A DNA stretch of 64,000 nucleotides from Segniliparus rugosus ATCC BAA-974 (GTDB taxonomy: Bacteria; Actinomycetota; Actinomycetes; Mycobacteriales; Mycobacteriaceae): the NCBI RefSeq assembly GCF_000185725.2, contig NZ_KI391954.1:124001-188000 (forward strand), in the 5' to 3' direction. Of this stretch, positions 17,356 to 25,739 are shown one piece after another. The notes below the pieces were generated by a model. That model saw only the letters and a list, made by a program, of their open reading frames with translations, was not told the origin of the DNA and did no database searches. The stretch's first letter is position 1, and the number at the start of each line of letters is the position of its first letter. The position numbers and the translations under genes are program-made.

Positions 17356-18953
17356 TGACACGGTTGCGCTCCGCGCTCGACACCGCGTCCCCGGCGTACA
17401 AGGAGTCCGCAGAGGCGATGCTGGAGAAGCTCGCCGAACTCTCCGCCGAACAGGCCAAGGCCCTCGCGGGCGGCGGCCCGGAGAAAGTGGCCCGCCACCG
17501 CAAACGCGGCAAGCTCATGATCCGCGAGCGGATCGAGGCGATCCTCGACCCGGACACCCCGTTCCTCGAGCTCTGCCCGTACGCGGCCTGGGGCACCGAC
17601 AACCCGGTCGGGGCCTCCTACGTGTTCGGGATCGGCAGAGTGGAAGGCGTGGAGTGCGTCATCGGCGGCAACGACCCGACCGTGCGCGGCGGCACCACGA
17701 ACGCGTGGACGGTGCGCAAGGGCTTCCGCGCCTACGAGGTCGCCGCGCAGAACCGGATGCCGCTGATCTCCATGGTCGAGTCCGGCGGCGCGGACCTGCC
17801 CAGCCAGAAAGAAGTCTTCATCCCCGGCGGGCGCATGTTCCGCGACATCACCCGGCTCTCCGCCGAGCGGATCCCCACCATCGCCCTCGTGTTCGGCAAC
17901 TCCACCGCCGGCGGTGCGTACGTGCCGGGGATGAGCGACCACGTGGTCATGATCAAAGAGCGCTCCAAAGTCTTCCTCGGCGGGCCGCCGCTGGTGAAGA
18001 TGGCCACCGGCGAGGAATCCGGCGAGGAGGAGCTCGGCGGCGCGCAGATGCACGCCCAGGTCTCCGGCCTCGCCGACTACTACGCGCAGGACGAGCTGGA
18101 CGCGCTGCGCATCGGACGGCGCATCGTGGCGCGGCTGAACTGGCGCAAACAGGGCCCCGCTCCCCAAACCGCCCCCGTCTCGCCCCGCTACGACGCGGAA
18201 GAGCTGCTCGGGGTCGTGCCGACGGACCTGAAAACCCCGTTCGACCCTCGCGAGGTGATCGCCCGGTTCGCGGACGACTCCGACTTCGACGAGTTCAAGC
18301 CCGACTACGGCTCCAGCCTCGTCACCGGCTGGGCCAGAGTCTTCGGCTACCCGGTCGGGATCCTCGCCAACGCGCGGGGCGTGCTGTTCTCCGCCGAGTC
18401 GCAGAAGGCGACGCAGTTCATCCAGCTGGCGAACCAGTTCGACACCCCGCTGTTGTTCCTGCACAACACCACCGGCTACATGGTCGGCAAGCAGTACGAG
18501 CAGGGCGGCATCGTCAAGCACGGCTCGATGATGATCAACGCCGTCTCGAACTCGAAGGTCCCGCACATCTCCCTGCTCATGGGAGCCTCCTACGGGGCCG
18601 GGCACTACGGCATGTGCGGGCGGGCGTTCGACCCCCGGTTCCTCTTCGCCTGGCCGAGCGCGAAATGCGCGGTCATGGGCGGGGCGCAGCTCGCGGGCGT
18701 GGTGTCCATCGTCTCCCGCGCCGCGGCGGAGGCGCGCGGCCAGATCGTGGACGAGGCCGCCGACGAGGCGATCCGCGCGGCCATCGAGGCCCAGATCGAG
18801 GCCGAGTCCTTGCCGCTCTTCCTGTCCGGGCGGCTCTTCGACGACGGGGTCATCGACCCCCGCGACACCCGCACAGTGCTGGGCCTGTGCCTCTCGGCCA
18901 TCCACGGCGCGCCGGTCGAAGGCGCTCGCGGCTACGGGATCTTCAGGATGTGA
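17355..18953 (+). CDS. accD2: Acyl-CoA carboxylase beta subunit (AccD2, carboxyltransferase)
   Basis: 532 residues from ATG 17355 with AGGAGG at 17341. Crotonase-fold carboxyltransferase: GRVEGVECVIGGNDPTVRGG near 95, SGGADLPSQKEVF near 143, GNSTAGGAYVPGMSDH near 181, the PPLVKMATGEESGEEELGG acyl-CoA loop near 210, and HNTTGYMVGKQYEQGGIVKHG near 372. The long-loop, LPSQ-type sequence groups with methylcrotonyl- or geranyl-CoA carboxylases rather than propionyl-CoA carboxylase. It pairs with the biotin subunit AccA2 downstream. Its last residues, EGARGYGIFRM, are echoed in three repeat-encoded peptides immediately after the stop. Confidence 0.9.
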   Translation: MTRLRSALDTASPAYKESAEAMLEKLAELSAEQAKALAGGGPEKVARHRKRGKLMIRERIEAILDPDTPFLELCPYAAWGTDNPVGASYVFGIGRVEGVECVIGGNDPTVRGGTTNAWTVRKGFRAYEVAAQNRMPLISMVESGGADLPSQKEVFIPGGRMFRDITRLSAERIPTIALVFGNSTAGGAYVPGMSDHVVMIKERSKVFLGGPPLVKMATGEESGEEELGGAQMHAQVSGLADYYAQDELDALRIGRRIVARLNWRKQGPAPQTAPVSPRYDAEELLGVVPTDLKTPFDPREVIARFADDSDFDEFKPDYGSSLVTGWARVFGYPVGILANARGVLFSAESQKATQFIQLANQFDTPLLFLHNTTGYMVGKQYEQGGIVKHGSMMINAVSNSKVPHISLLMGASYGAGHYGMCGRAFDPRFLFAWPSAKCAVMGGAQLAGVVSIVSRAAAEARGQIVDEAADEAIRAAIEAQIEAESLPLFLSGRLFDDGVIDPRDTRTVLGLCLSAIHGAPVEGARGYGIFRM

Positions 18954-18961
18954 GCGCGGGT

Positions 18962-19072
18962 GTGCCGATGAAGAAGATGTTGGTCGTGTTTATGGAGCCA
19001 ATGAACCGCTGCGCGCTGGTCGAAGGCGCTCGCGGCTACGGGCTGTGCCGATGCGAAATGGTCAGGATGTGA
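18962..19072 (+). CDS. Repeat-encoded 36-residue peptide, copy 1
   Basis: GTG 18962 to TGA 19072, or ATG 18968 for 34 residues. The product begins MPMKKMLVVFMEPMNR, contains EGARGYG (as in the AccD2 C-terminus) and ends with a Cys-x-Cys stretch LCRCEMVRM. It starts 8 nt after the accD2 stop. The hydrophobic, Met-rich start is unlike known families. Whether it is translated is unknown; conservation of an open frame in all three units argues for it. Confidence 0.4.
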   Translation: MPMKKMLVVFMEPMNRCALVEGARGYGLCRCEMVRM

Positions 19073-19080
19073 GCGCGGGT

Positions 19081-19191
19081 GTGCCGGTGAAGAAGATGTT
19101 GGTCGTGTTTGTGGCGCTCATGAACTGCGGCGCGCTGGTCGAAGGCGCTCGTGGCTACGGGCTGTGCCGATGCGAAATGGTCAGGATGTGA
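19081..19191 (+). CDS. Repeat-encoded 36-residue peptide, copy 2 (divergent)
   Basis: GTG 19081 to TGA 19191, 8 nt after copy 1. It reads MPVKKMLVVFVALMNCGALV and then the shared EGARGYGLCRCEMVRM end. The middle differs from copies 1 and 3 by clustered substitutions (VALMNCG for MEPMNRC), yet the frame stays open. Confidence 0.35.
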   Translation: MPVKKMLVVFVALMNCGALVEGARGYGLCRCEMVRM

Positions 19192-19199
19192 GCGCGGGT

Positions 19200-19310
19200 G
19201 TGCCGGTGAAGAAGATGTTGGTCGTGTTTATGGAGCCAATGAACCGCTGCGCGCTGGTCGAAGGCGCTCGCGGCTACGGGCTGTGCCGATGCGAAATGGT
19301 CAGGATGTGA
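19200..19310 (+). CDS. Repeat-encoded 36-residue peptide, copy 3
   Basis: GTG 19200 to TGA 19310, 8 nt after copy 2 and 8 nt before ATG 19319 of accA2. It is identical to copy 1 except that the third codon is GTG (Val) instead of ATG (Met). The regular 8-nt spacing would allow ribosomes to restart from unit to unit into accA2. Confidence 0.4.
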   Translation: MPVKKMLVVFMEPMNRCALVEGARGYGLCRCEMVRM

Positions 19311-19318
19311 GCGCGAGT

Positions 19319-21310
19319 ATGCCGATAATGTCTGTCTTGGTGGCGAACCGGGGCGAGATCGCCCGCCGGGTCTTCGCAACCTGCCGCCGTCTTGGCCTTG
19401 GAACGGTGGCGGTGTTCTCGGAAGCCGACGCGGCGAGCCCGCACGTGCGCGAGGCCGAAGCCGCCGTCCGGCTGCCCGGCAACACTCCCGCCGAGACCTA
19501 TCTGCGCGGCGATCTGGTGATCGCCGCGGCGAAGGCGGCTGGCGCGGACGCGATCCACCCCGGCTACGGCTTCCTCTCCGAGAACGCGGACTTCGCGCGG
19601 GCGGTGCTGGACGCGGGCCTCGTGTGGATCGGGCCGCCGCCCAAAGCGGTCGAGCTGATGGGCTCGAAAGTCAGGGCGAAGGAGCTCATGGCCGAAGCGG
19701 GCGTGCCGGTCTTCACGAACCTCGACCCGGCCAAGGTGTCCGAGGGCGACTTCCCGGTGCTGGTCAAGGCCAGCGCGGGCGGCGGCGGACGCGGCATGCG
19801 GATCGTGCGCGAGCCCGGCGATCTCCCCGCCGCCGTCGAAGCGGCTTCGGCGGAGGCGTTGTCCGCGTTCGGCTCCGGCGAGGTGTTCTGCGAGCCGTAC
19901 CTCGAGACCGCGCACCACATCGAAGTCCAGATCATGGCCGACCGCCACGGCACGGTGTGGGCGGTGGGGGAGCGGGAATGCTCCATCCAGCGCCGCCACC
20001 AGAAGGTGGTCGAGGAGGCTCCGGCCCCGCTGGTCGAGCGGATCGGCCCGGACCTGCGGGCCCGGCTCTTCGCGGCGGCCAAGGCGGCGGCGAAGGCCAT
20101 CGACTACGAAGGGGCAGGGACGGTCGAGTTCCTGGTCTCGGACACGGGCGATGTGCGCTTCTTGGAGATGAACACCCGCCTGCAGGTCGAGCATCCGGTC
20201 ACCGAGGCGACGACAGGGCTCGACCTCGTGGAGCTGCAATTGCGCGTCGCGGACGGCGAGCGGCTCGGCCCCGAGCCGCCCCCGTCGCGGGGGCACGCCA
20301 TCGAGGTGCGCCTGTACGCCGAGGACCCCGCCGCCGATTGGCGCCCGCAGACCGGGCGCTTGCGCGCGTTCGAGATCGACGGCGTCGCGTTCGAGAACCC
20401 GCGCCCCGGCGGCGGGCTGCGCCTGGACGCGGGCTTCGAGTCCGGCTCCGAGGTGAGCCCGTATTACGACGCGATGCTCGCCAAGGTCATCGCGTACGCC
20501 CCGACCAGGGCCGAAGCGGCCCGGACGCTGGGCGGCGCGTTGCGCCGCGCCCGGGTGCACGGCCTGGTGACGAACCGGGATCTGTTGGCGAACATCCTCG
20601 CCGAGCCGGAATTCCTCGCCGGGCGCACCGACACCGCCTATCTCGACCGGATCGGCCTCGACCGGCTCGCGGCCCCGGTCGCGGACGAGGCGGCCCGCGT
20701 CCTTTCGGCGCTCGCCGCCGCGGTCGCGGACGCCAAAGCCAATCAAGCAGCGGACCCGATCCTCGCCGGCCTGCCCAACGGATGGCGCAACGTCCCGTCC
20801 GGGGAGGCGCGCAAGGTGTTCGAGACGGCGCACGGCGAAGAGCTGGTCGCTGCGTACCGGTTCGACCGGGGCCGGTTCTCCTGCGCCGACCGCCCGGACG
20901 TCTCGCTCGTCTCGGCCACCCCCGACGAAGTGGTCTTCGAGGTCTCGGGCGTGCGCAGGAGCTTCGCGGTCTCGCGGCAAGACGCAGACCCCTCCGGCTC
21001 CTCGGCGTTCGACGTGGACTCCTCCCTCGGCCCGGTGGCCCTGCGGCTGCGGCCCCGGTTCGTCGACCCGGCGGACCAGATCACCGAAGGCTCGCTCGTC
21101 GCCCCCATGCCGGGCTCGGTCGTCAAACTCGGGGCGCAGGTCGGCGAGCAGGTCGTCGCCGGGCAGACGATCCTGTGGCTCGAAGCGATGAAGATGCAGC
21201 ACACCATCAATTCGCCGACGGACGGGACGCTTGTGGCGCTCGATGTGGCGGTGGGCGATCAGGTGCAGCAGGGCGCGGTGCTCGCGGTGGTGCAGGAGGC
21301 GGGCGCGTGA
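19319..21310 (+). CDS. accA2: Acyl-CoA carboxylase alpha subunit, biotin carboxylase plus BCCP (AccA2)
   Basis: About 663 residues. ATG 19319 aligns with the starts of the upstream repeat ORFs; ATG 19328 is an alternative. Biotin carboxylase domain: VLVANRGEIARR at the start, HPGYGFLSENADFA near 80, ATP-grasp loop KASAGGGGRGMRIV near 147, EVQIMADRHG near 202 and EMNTRLQVEHPVTE near 283. The BCCP domain at the C-terminus has biotinyl-lysine in WLEAMKMQHTI near 625. With AccD2 it forms a holo-carboxylase for a branched or unsaturated acyl-CoA, equivalent by order to Rv0973c. The same layout is used by methylcrotonyl-CoA carboxylase. Confidence 0.92.
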   Translation: MPIMSVLVANRGEIARRVFATCRRLGLGTVAVFSEADAASPHVREAEAAVRLPGNTPAETYLRGDLVIAAAKAAGADAIHPGYGFLSENADFARAVLDAGLVWIGPPPKAVELMGSKVRAKELMAEAGVPVFTNLDPAKVSEGDFPVLVKASAGGGGRGMRIVREPGDLPAAVEAASAEALSAFGSGEVFCEPYLETAHHIEVQIMADRHGTVWAVGERECSIQRRHQKVVEEAPAPLVERIGPDLRARLFAAAKAAAKAIDYEGAGTVEFLVSDTGDVRFLEMNTRLQVEHPVTEATTGLDLVELQLRVADGERLGPEPPPSRGHAIEVRLYAEDPAADWRPQTGRLRAFEIDGVAFENPRPGGGLRLDAGFESGSEVSPYYDAMLAKVIAYAPTRAEAARTLGGALRRARVHGLVTNRDLLANILAEPEFLAGRTDTAYLDRIGLDRLAAPVADEAARVLSALAAAVADAKANQAADPILAGLPNGWRNVPSGEARKVFETAHGEELVAAYRFDRGRFSCADRPDVSLVSATPDEVVFEVSGVRRSFAVSRQDADPSGSSAFDVDSSLGPVALRLRPRFVDPADQITEGSLVAPMPGSVVKLGAQVGEQVVAGQTILWLEAMKMQHTINSPTDGTLVALDVAVGDQVQQGAVLAVVQEAGA

Positions 21311-21372
21311 TGGGCGACGGCTTACGAAGGAACGAAAAGAACAAAGCGCGAAGGGCTCAGGAGGTCTCATGA
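21310..21372 (+). CDS. Intercistronic mini-ORF bridging accA2 and fadE12 (20 codons)
   Basis: ATG 21310 overlaps the accA2 stop (TGATG) and TGA 21370-21372 overlaps ATG 21369 of fadE12 (ATGA). The 20-residue product is basic (RRNEKNKARR) with no known domain. It includes the fadE12 ribosome site AGGAGGT. It is probably a translational-coupling bridge. Confidence 0.35.
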   Translation: MGDGLRRNEKNKARRAQEVS

Positions 21373-22523
21373 CAACGGAATCGCAAGAACGCCAGGAGCT
21401 GCGCGCCGCGGTGAACAAGTTCGCCGCAGGATACGGCCCGAAGTACATGGAGAAGTGCTACCAGGACGGCGAATACCCCTGGGAGCTGTGGCGCGAAGCG
21501 GGCAAGCTCGGCTTCCTCGGCGTGAACATCCCCGAGGAGTTCGGCGGCGGCGGAGCGGGCATGTACGAGCTCTCCCTCGTCGCGGAGGAGCTGAACGCGC
21601 AGGGCAGCGGCCTGCTGCTCATGGTCGTCTCCCCGGCGATCTGCGGCAACATCATCAACCGGTTCGGCACGCCCGAGCAGCGCCAGCAGTGGTTGCCCGG
21701 CCTCGGGGACGGCTCGAAGATCCTTGTTTTCGGGATCACCGAGCCGGACGCCGGGTCCAACTCGCACCGGATCACCACCACGGCCAAGCGCGACGGGTCG
21801 GACTGGCTCCTGACCGGGCGGAAAGTGTTCATCTCCGGGGTGGACGTCGCCGACGCCGTGCTGATCGTCGCGCGCACCGAGGACGCGAAGACCGGCAACC
21901 TCAAGCCCGCGCTGTTCATCGTCCCGCGCGACACCCCAGGCTTCGAGTACCAGCCCATCGATATGGCCGTCCGCCTGCCCGAGCGCCAGTTCTCGCTCTT
22001 CTTCGACGACATGCGCCTGCCCGCCGAAGCCCTGGTCGGCGACCCGGACGGGGGCATCATGCAGCTGTTCGCCGGTCTGAACCCGGAGCGGATCATGGCC
22101 GCCGCGGGCGGGGTCGGCAGCGCGCGCTACGCGTTGGACCGGGCCGTGGACTACGCCAAGACCCGCACGGTGTTCAAGGCCCCGATCGGGGCGCACCAGG
22201 CGATCTCCCACCCGCTCGCGCAGATCAAGATCGAGACGGAGCTCGCGAAGCTCATGATGCAGAAAGCAGCCGTGCTCTACGACGGCGGCGACGACTTCGG
22301 AGCCGCCGAGGCGGCCAACATGGCGAAGTACGCGGCGGCGGAGGCCAGCGTGCGCGCGATCGACCAGGCGGTGCAGACCCTCGGCGGCAACGGGCTGACC
22401 GTGGAGTACGACCTTGGCACCCAGCTGGCCAACGCCCGCATCATGCGCATCGCGCCGGTCAGCCGCGAGATGATCCTCAACTACGTCGCCACCACGTCGC
22501 TCGGCCTCCCGAAGTCCTACTGA
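21369..22523 (+). CDS. fadE12: Acyl-CoA dehydrogenase (FadE12-like)
   Basis: 384 residues from ATG 21369 with AGGAGGT just upstream. Acyl-CoA dehydrogenase fold: IPEEFGGGGAGMYEL near 55, VFGITEPDAGSNSHRI near 121, LTGRKVFISG near 148 and the C-terminal QAVQTLGGNGLTVEYDLGTQLANARIMRI with SREMILNY. The order accA2-fadE12-echA7 matches Rv0973c-Rv0972c-Rv0971c. It probably catalyses a second oxidation in the same catabolic chain as FadE13. Its stop overlaps the next start (TGATG at 22521). Confidence 0.85.
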   Translation: MTTESQERQELRAAVNKFAAGYGPKYMEKCYQDGEYPWELWREAGKLGFLGVNIPEEFGGGGAGMYELSLVAEELNAQGSGLLLMVVSPAICGNIINRFGTPEQRQQWLPGLGDGSKILVFGITEPDAGSNSHRITTTAKRDGSDWLLTGRKVFISGVDVADAVLIVARTEDAKTGNLKPALFIVPRDTPGFEYQPIDMAVRLPERQFSLFFDDMRLPAEALVGDPDGGIMQLFAGLNPERIMAAAGGVGSARYALDRAVDYAKTRTVFKAPIGAHQAISHPLAQIKIETELAKLMMQKAAVLYDGGDDFGAAEAANMAKYAAAEASVRAIDQAVQTLGGNGLTVEYDLGTQLANARIMRIAPVSREMILNYVATTSLGLPKSY

Positions 22524-23281
22524 TGGCGGCGCTCGTCCACATCGAGGCCTCGGCGGGCCTCGCGACGCTGACGCTGGACTCGCCGCACAACCGCAACGCG
22601 CTCTCGCCGCTGTTGGTCGATGAGCTGCGCGCGGCCCTGCGCGCGGCGGAGGAGGACCCCGCCGTGCGCGCCGTCGTGCTGGCCCACGCGGGGAAGACGT
22701 TCTGCGCGGGCGCGGACCTCGCTTCCGCGACGGCCGAGAACGCGGACTTCGCGACGCTCGGCCTCGGCCAGTTGCTCCAACAGATCCTGGAAATGCCCAA
22801 GCCGGTCATCGCGGCAGTCGACGGGCATGTCCGGGGCGGCGGGATGGGCCTGGTGGCCGCTGCGGACATCGCCGTGGCGGGTCCGAACGCGAGCTTCGCC
22901 CTGCCCGAGGCGCGGCTCGGCGTGGCCCCTGCGGTCATCTCGCTCACCGTCCTGCCCCGGTTGGACTCGCGCTCGGCGAGCCGGTACTTCCTCACCGGCG
23001 AAACCTTCGGCTCCTCAGAGGCGCAGCGGATCGGCCTGATCACCACGGCGGCGGACGATGTCGCCGAGCAACTCGCTGCGGTCGCTGCGGTGCTGGCGAA
23101 AAGCTCCCCGCAGGGCTTGGCCGAGTCCAAGCGCCTGGTGAACGCATCCATGTTAGACCGGTTCGCCGCGTTGCCCGACCTCGCCGCGCTCTCCGCGCGC
23201 CTCTTCCACTCCGAGGAAGCCCGCGAAGGCATCACCGCGTTCCTCCAGAAGCGCGAACCATGGTGGGCAGCGCGCGGCTGA
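22523..23281 (+). CDS. echA7: Enoyl-CoA hydratase/isomerase (EchA7-like)
   Basis: 252 residues from ATG 22523, overlapping the fadE12 stop. Crotonase fold: HNRNALSPLLVDEL near 22, AGKTFCAGADLASAT near 58 (first oxyanion-hole segment), and VDGHVRGGGMGLVAAADIAVAG near 97 (second oxyanion Gly). The position of the usual catalytic Glu is occupied within FALPEARLGVAPAV. It should hydrate the enoyl- or glutaconyl-type intermediate produced after carboxylation. It is the last gene of the operon. Confidence 0.87.
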   Translation: MAALVHIEASAGLATLTLDSPHNRNALSPLLVDELRAALRAAEEDPAVRAVVLAHAGKTFCAGADLASATAENADFATLGLGQLLQQILEMPKPVIAAVDGHVRGGGMGLVAAADIAVAGPNASFALPEARLGVAPAVISLTVLPRLDSRSASRYFLTGETFGSSEAQRIGLITTAADDVAEQLAAVAAVLAKSSPQGLAESKRLVNASMLDRFAALPDLAALSARLFHSEEAREGITAFLQKREPWWAARG

Positions 23282-23348
23282 GCCGGGAATATTTCGGCGT
23301 GCTGACGGTATTCTGACAAGAGACGCCCATCACAATGCGCATGCGATC

Positions 23349-23567
23349 ATGCGGCGAACGCTGTGCCTGCCGAACGATGGTGGAGCGTGTCGGTGGGGGG
23401 TAGCCACGCTCGACCAGTCGACCGCGCGCTCCGGGCACGTCGGGGCCTACGCCTACGCCGGCGGCTGGCCGGGCCGTCCGCTCGCGGGCAGCGGCTATCC
23501 CGAAGGGCCGACCGCCGCACGTGCGGCGGCCTTTGACTTCTTCTGCGCGCCCGGCATGATCGTCTGA
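23349..23567 (+). CDS. Hypothetical small ORF coupled to the acetyltransferase
   Basis: A 72-codon ORF (ATG 23349) whose TGA overlaps the ATG of the acetyltransferase (TGATG at 23565-23569). No domain is recognisable, and the composition is Gly/Ala-rich with four cysteines. A perfect palindrome (23512-23529) lies inside it. The coupling arrangement is the only support; it may be noncoding. Confidence 0.25.
   Translation: MRRTLCLPNDGGACRWGVATLDQSTARSGHVGAYAYAGGWPGRPLAGSGYPEGPTAARAAAFDFFCAPGMIV
23512..23529. terminator. Perfect 18-bp palindrome, possible terminator
   Basis: CCGCCGCACGTGCGGCGG folds to a 7-bp GC stem with an ACGT loop and is followed by CCTTTGACTTCTTC. It lies about 230 nt after echA7 and just before the acetyltransferase start. 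It could end the acc operon or act as an operator. Confidence 0.35.
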
Positions 23568-24079
23568 TGGCCCACGACATCCGCCCGTACCGCGCGGCCG
23601 ATCTCGCCGCGTTGGTCGAGACGAGCCGCGCCGCCGACGAGCTGTTCGCGCGGGCGGGAATCGCGCTGCCGCCGGACGATCCGTCCGAGCTCGTGGAGCG
23701 CTGCGAAGCCATCCTGGTGGCAGGCGACCCGCTCGCGGGGTTCGTCGCGGCGGAAGAGGCGGACGGGAACCTGCACATCGCACAGTTGTCGGTGCGCCCC
23801 GAGCTGGGCAGGCGCGGGCTCGGCACGTTGCTGCTCGGAGCGGCTGCGCAGGTCGCGGCGGCCGAAGGCTTCCCCGCGCTCACGCTCACCACGTTCCGCG
23901 ACGTGCCGTGGAACGGCCCGTGGTACCGAGCGCGCGGGTTCGCCGAGTTCCCGAGGGAGCGGTGGGGCAGGCGGCTGCGCGCGCTCTGGGCGGAGGAGGA
24001 GCGGTCGGGCGTCGCGGTCGCCCCCCGGATCGCGATGCGCAGGCCGGTCGGCATGGGGCGGCCGCTGTCGAGAATGTGA
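23567..24079 (+). CDS. GNAT family N-acetyltransferase
   Basis: 170 residues from ATG 23567. GNAT fold: IRPYRAADLAALVE at the start, acetyl-CoA binding block VRPELGRRGLGTLLLGAAA near 82-100 (motif A, R/Q-x-x-G-x-G/A), then TLTTFRDVPWNGPWYRARGF near 105-125 (motif B with the usual Trp-Tyr). Acceptor unknown. It is preceded by a weak coupled ORF and followed by the AurF-like gene after 123 nt. Confidence 0.85.
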   Translation: MAHDIRPYRAADLAALVETSRAADELFARAGIALPPDDPSELVERCEAILVAGDPLAGFVAAEEADGNLHIAQLSVRPELGRRGLGTLLLGAAAQVAAAEGFPALTLTTFRDVPWNGPWYRARGFAEFPRERWGRRLRALWAEEERSGVAVAPRIAMRRPVGMGRPLSRM

Positions 24080-24202
24080 TAGCGATCACCAAGAGAGACG
24101 CTCGGACCGCTTTACATTTCGGCTCGAATGTCTAGAATGGGTTGTATTCCACACCACTCGCTGTCACATGCAGAGACAGTCCGGAGCGACGGAGGCAACG
24201 CG

Positions 24203-25258
24203 ATGACAAGCACAGTCGAGACACAGCGCGAGCGGCCCATGCTGGCCACGGGCGCATCGCAGACCAGGGCGAAAAGGATCGGGGACCGGGAGAAGACGGC
24301 CGCGCGGCTCTTGCGTTCGGCGGTGGAGCGCAGCTACGACGCTGAGGTGGACATCGACTGGGACGAGCCGCTGGCGGACGACAAACTCTTCGTCCCCGAG
24401 CACAGAAGCTCGCTGTACGGGACCAGGCTCTGGGACAAGCTCTCCGCCGAGCAGCGGCACGAGGTGTCGCGGCACGAGATGGCGAGCATTTTCAGCTTCG
24501 GCATCTTCGCGGAGGCCGTGCTGAGCACGTTCCTGCTCCGCCACGTCCTCTCCGGCGGGCTGGCGAATGACAGCGTCCGGTACGCGCTCGCCGAGATCGG
24601 GGACGAGGCCCGCCATTCCACCATGTTCTCCCGCGCGATCAACAAGCTCGACGTCGAGCCGTACGAACTCCCGAAAGCGCTGAACCTGCTGATCAACCTC
24701 TTCACCAGCGTGCTGCCCCCGTGTGCGACCACCTGGGGCGGGACGCTGCTCGTCGAGGAAGTCCTCGACCGGATGCAGCGCGAGGCGATCCTGGACGAAA
24801 GCGTGCAGCCGCACCTGCGCCAGATTTTCAAGATCCACGTGCTCGAAGAGGCCCGGCACATCACCTTCGCCCGCGAGGAGCTGGTGCGGACCTACCAAAA
24901 GGCGAACCGTTTCACCAAGGCGTTCCACCGGTTCATGATCGCGTTCGGCTGCTCCATCGTCATCCCGGTCGTGTACCACCCGCAGATCTACCGCCGCGTG
25001 TTGGGCATCTCCCCGCTCCGGGGCGCCCTCGTGGCGCAGCTCAACCCGAACTACCGGAAGAACGCGCAGTTCATGTGCGAGCCGATGGCCCGCTATTTCC
25101 ACGAGGTCGGGCTTGTCTCCGGGCGGGTCACGCTGGCGTTGTGGAAGAGCACGCGCGGGTTGCCCGACGACCTCCACGAGGAGATCTTCGGAGCGCCCCG
25201 CAAGCAGAAGGCGCCCTCGCGCATCGGCAGGGGCTTGCGCAAGCTCATCGGGGTCTGA
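24203..25258 (+). CDS. AurF-like diiron oxygenase
   Basis: 351 residues from ATG 24203, with GGAGG ten nt upstream; upstream in-frame starts lack a ribosome site. Diiron ligands are visible as two E-x-x-x-H/E-x-x-H sets: EIGDEARHS near 131-139 and LEEARHITFAREEL near 216-229, plus earlier helices with RHEMASIFSFGIFAE near 95. This fits the AurF/CmlI p-aminobenzoate N-oxygenase superfamily, which oxidises arylamines or fatty acyl substrates. Mycobacteria carry homologues of unknown substrate. It is followed by a Ddn-type protein and superoxide dismutase, so a redox-related role is plausible but inferred. Confidence 0.8.
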   Translation: MTSTVETQRERPMLATGASQTRAKRIGDREKTAARLLRSAVERSYDAEVDIDWDEPLADDKLFVPEHRSSLYGTRLWDKLSAEQRHEVSRHEMASIFSFGIFAEAVLSTFLLRHVLSGGLANDSVRYALAEIGDEARHSTMFSRAINKLDVEPYELPKALNLLINLFTSVLPPCATTWGGTLLVEEVLDRMQREAILDESVQPHLRQIFKIHVLEEARHITFAREELVRTYQKANRFTKAFHRFMIAFGCSIVIPVVYHPQIYRRVLGISPLRGALVAQLNPNYRKNAQFMCEPMARYFHEVGLVSGRVTLALWKSTRGLPDDLHEEIFGAPRKQKAPSRIGRGLRKLIGV

Positions 25259-25333
25259 GCCGGCCCGCCGCGTTCTCCGACCCGCCCGGCCCGCCGCGCG
25301 GGTAGCCCGCTGCGCGTACCGCTCCTCGGCGTC

Positions 25334-25675
25334 GTGGCGCAATTCGAGAAACGGGCGGCGAACCCGGTGCTCCGCCTCGTGGCTCCGCACTTCGGCGTGA
25401 TCCGCCACAAAGGACGCAAGAGCGGGAAAGCGCACGCCACGCTCATCACACTTGTCGCCCGCGACGAGGTCTTCTCCGTCAACCTCGGGCCGAGGCAGGG
25501 CCGCGACTGGCGCAAAAACCTCGCCTCGCCCGGCGGCATGGTCCGGCATCGCGGTGCCGACGACCTGATCAGCTCCGTCGAGGCGCGCCCCGGCGGCCGG
25601 GCTCTCATGCCGTCTGCGGCCAAAGCGCTCGTCCGGGCCGGGAGCTATGTCGCCGTGCAACCGAAGGGGTGCTGA
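25334..25675 (+). CDS. Deazaflavin (F420)-dependent nitroreductase-family protein, short
   Basis: 113 residues from GTG 25334; no better start or clear ribosome site is seen. The Ddn-like split-barrel signature is present: FEKRAANPVLRLVAPHFGVIRHKGRKSGKAHATLI, then GPRQGRDWRKNLASPGGMVRHRG. In mycobacteria this family (Ddn, Rv3547 type) uses F420H2 to reduce quinones or nitro compounds. It is 20-40 residues shorter than typical members, mainly at the N-terminus. It lies 75 nt after the AurF-like gene. Confidence 0.75.
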   Translation: MAQFEKRAANPVLRLVAPHFGVIRHKGRKSGKAHATLITLVARDEVFSVNLGPRQGRDWRKNLASPGGMVRHRGADDLISSVEARPGGRALMPSAAKALVRAGSYVAVQPKGC

Positions 25676-25739
25676 CCGAGTTTCGCCTCGTGCTGGAGAA
25701 GGTTGTCGAGCCATGGCCTCTGGTCGGCGCTTGCGCTAT

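Larger units (their letters stand above)
18951..19307 (+). repeat. Three tandem 119-bp repeats between accD2 and accA2
   Basis: Units start with TGAGCGCG at 18951, 19070 and 19189; a fourth, truncated start at 19308 leads into accA2. Units 1 and 3 are nearly identical, while unit 2 diverges in the middle. Each unit joins sequence resembling the start of accA2 to a copy of the accD2 3' end (GTCGAAGGCGCTCGCGGC). The period is not divisible by three, yet each unit carries a complete 37-codon ORF. Confidence 0.92.

Noticed and set aside
18947-19310. CRISPR-like array
   Set aside because: Units are contiguous 119-bp repeats without unique spacers and encode peptides.
23512-23529. Restriction-like CCGCCGCACGTGCGGCGG as an attachment site
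   Set aside because: No integrase or flanking repeats; better read as a hairpin.
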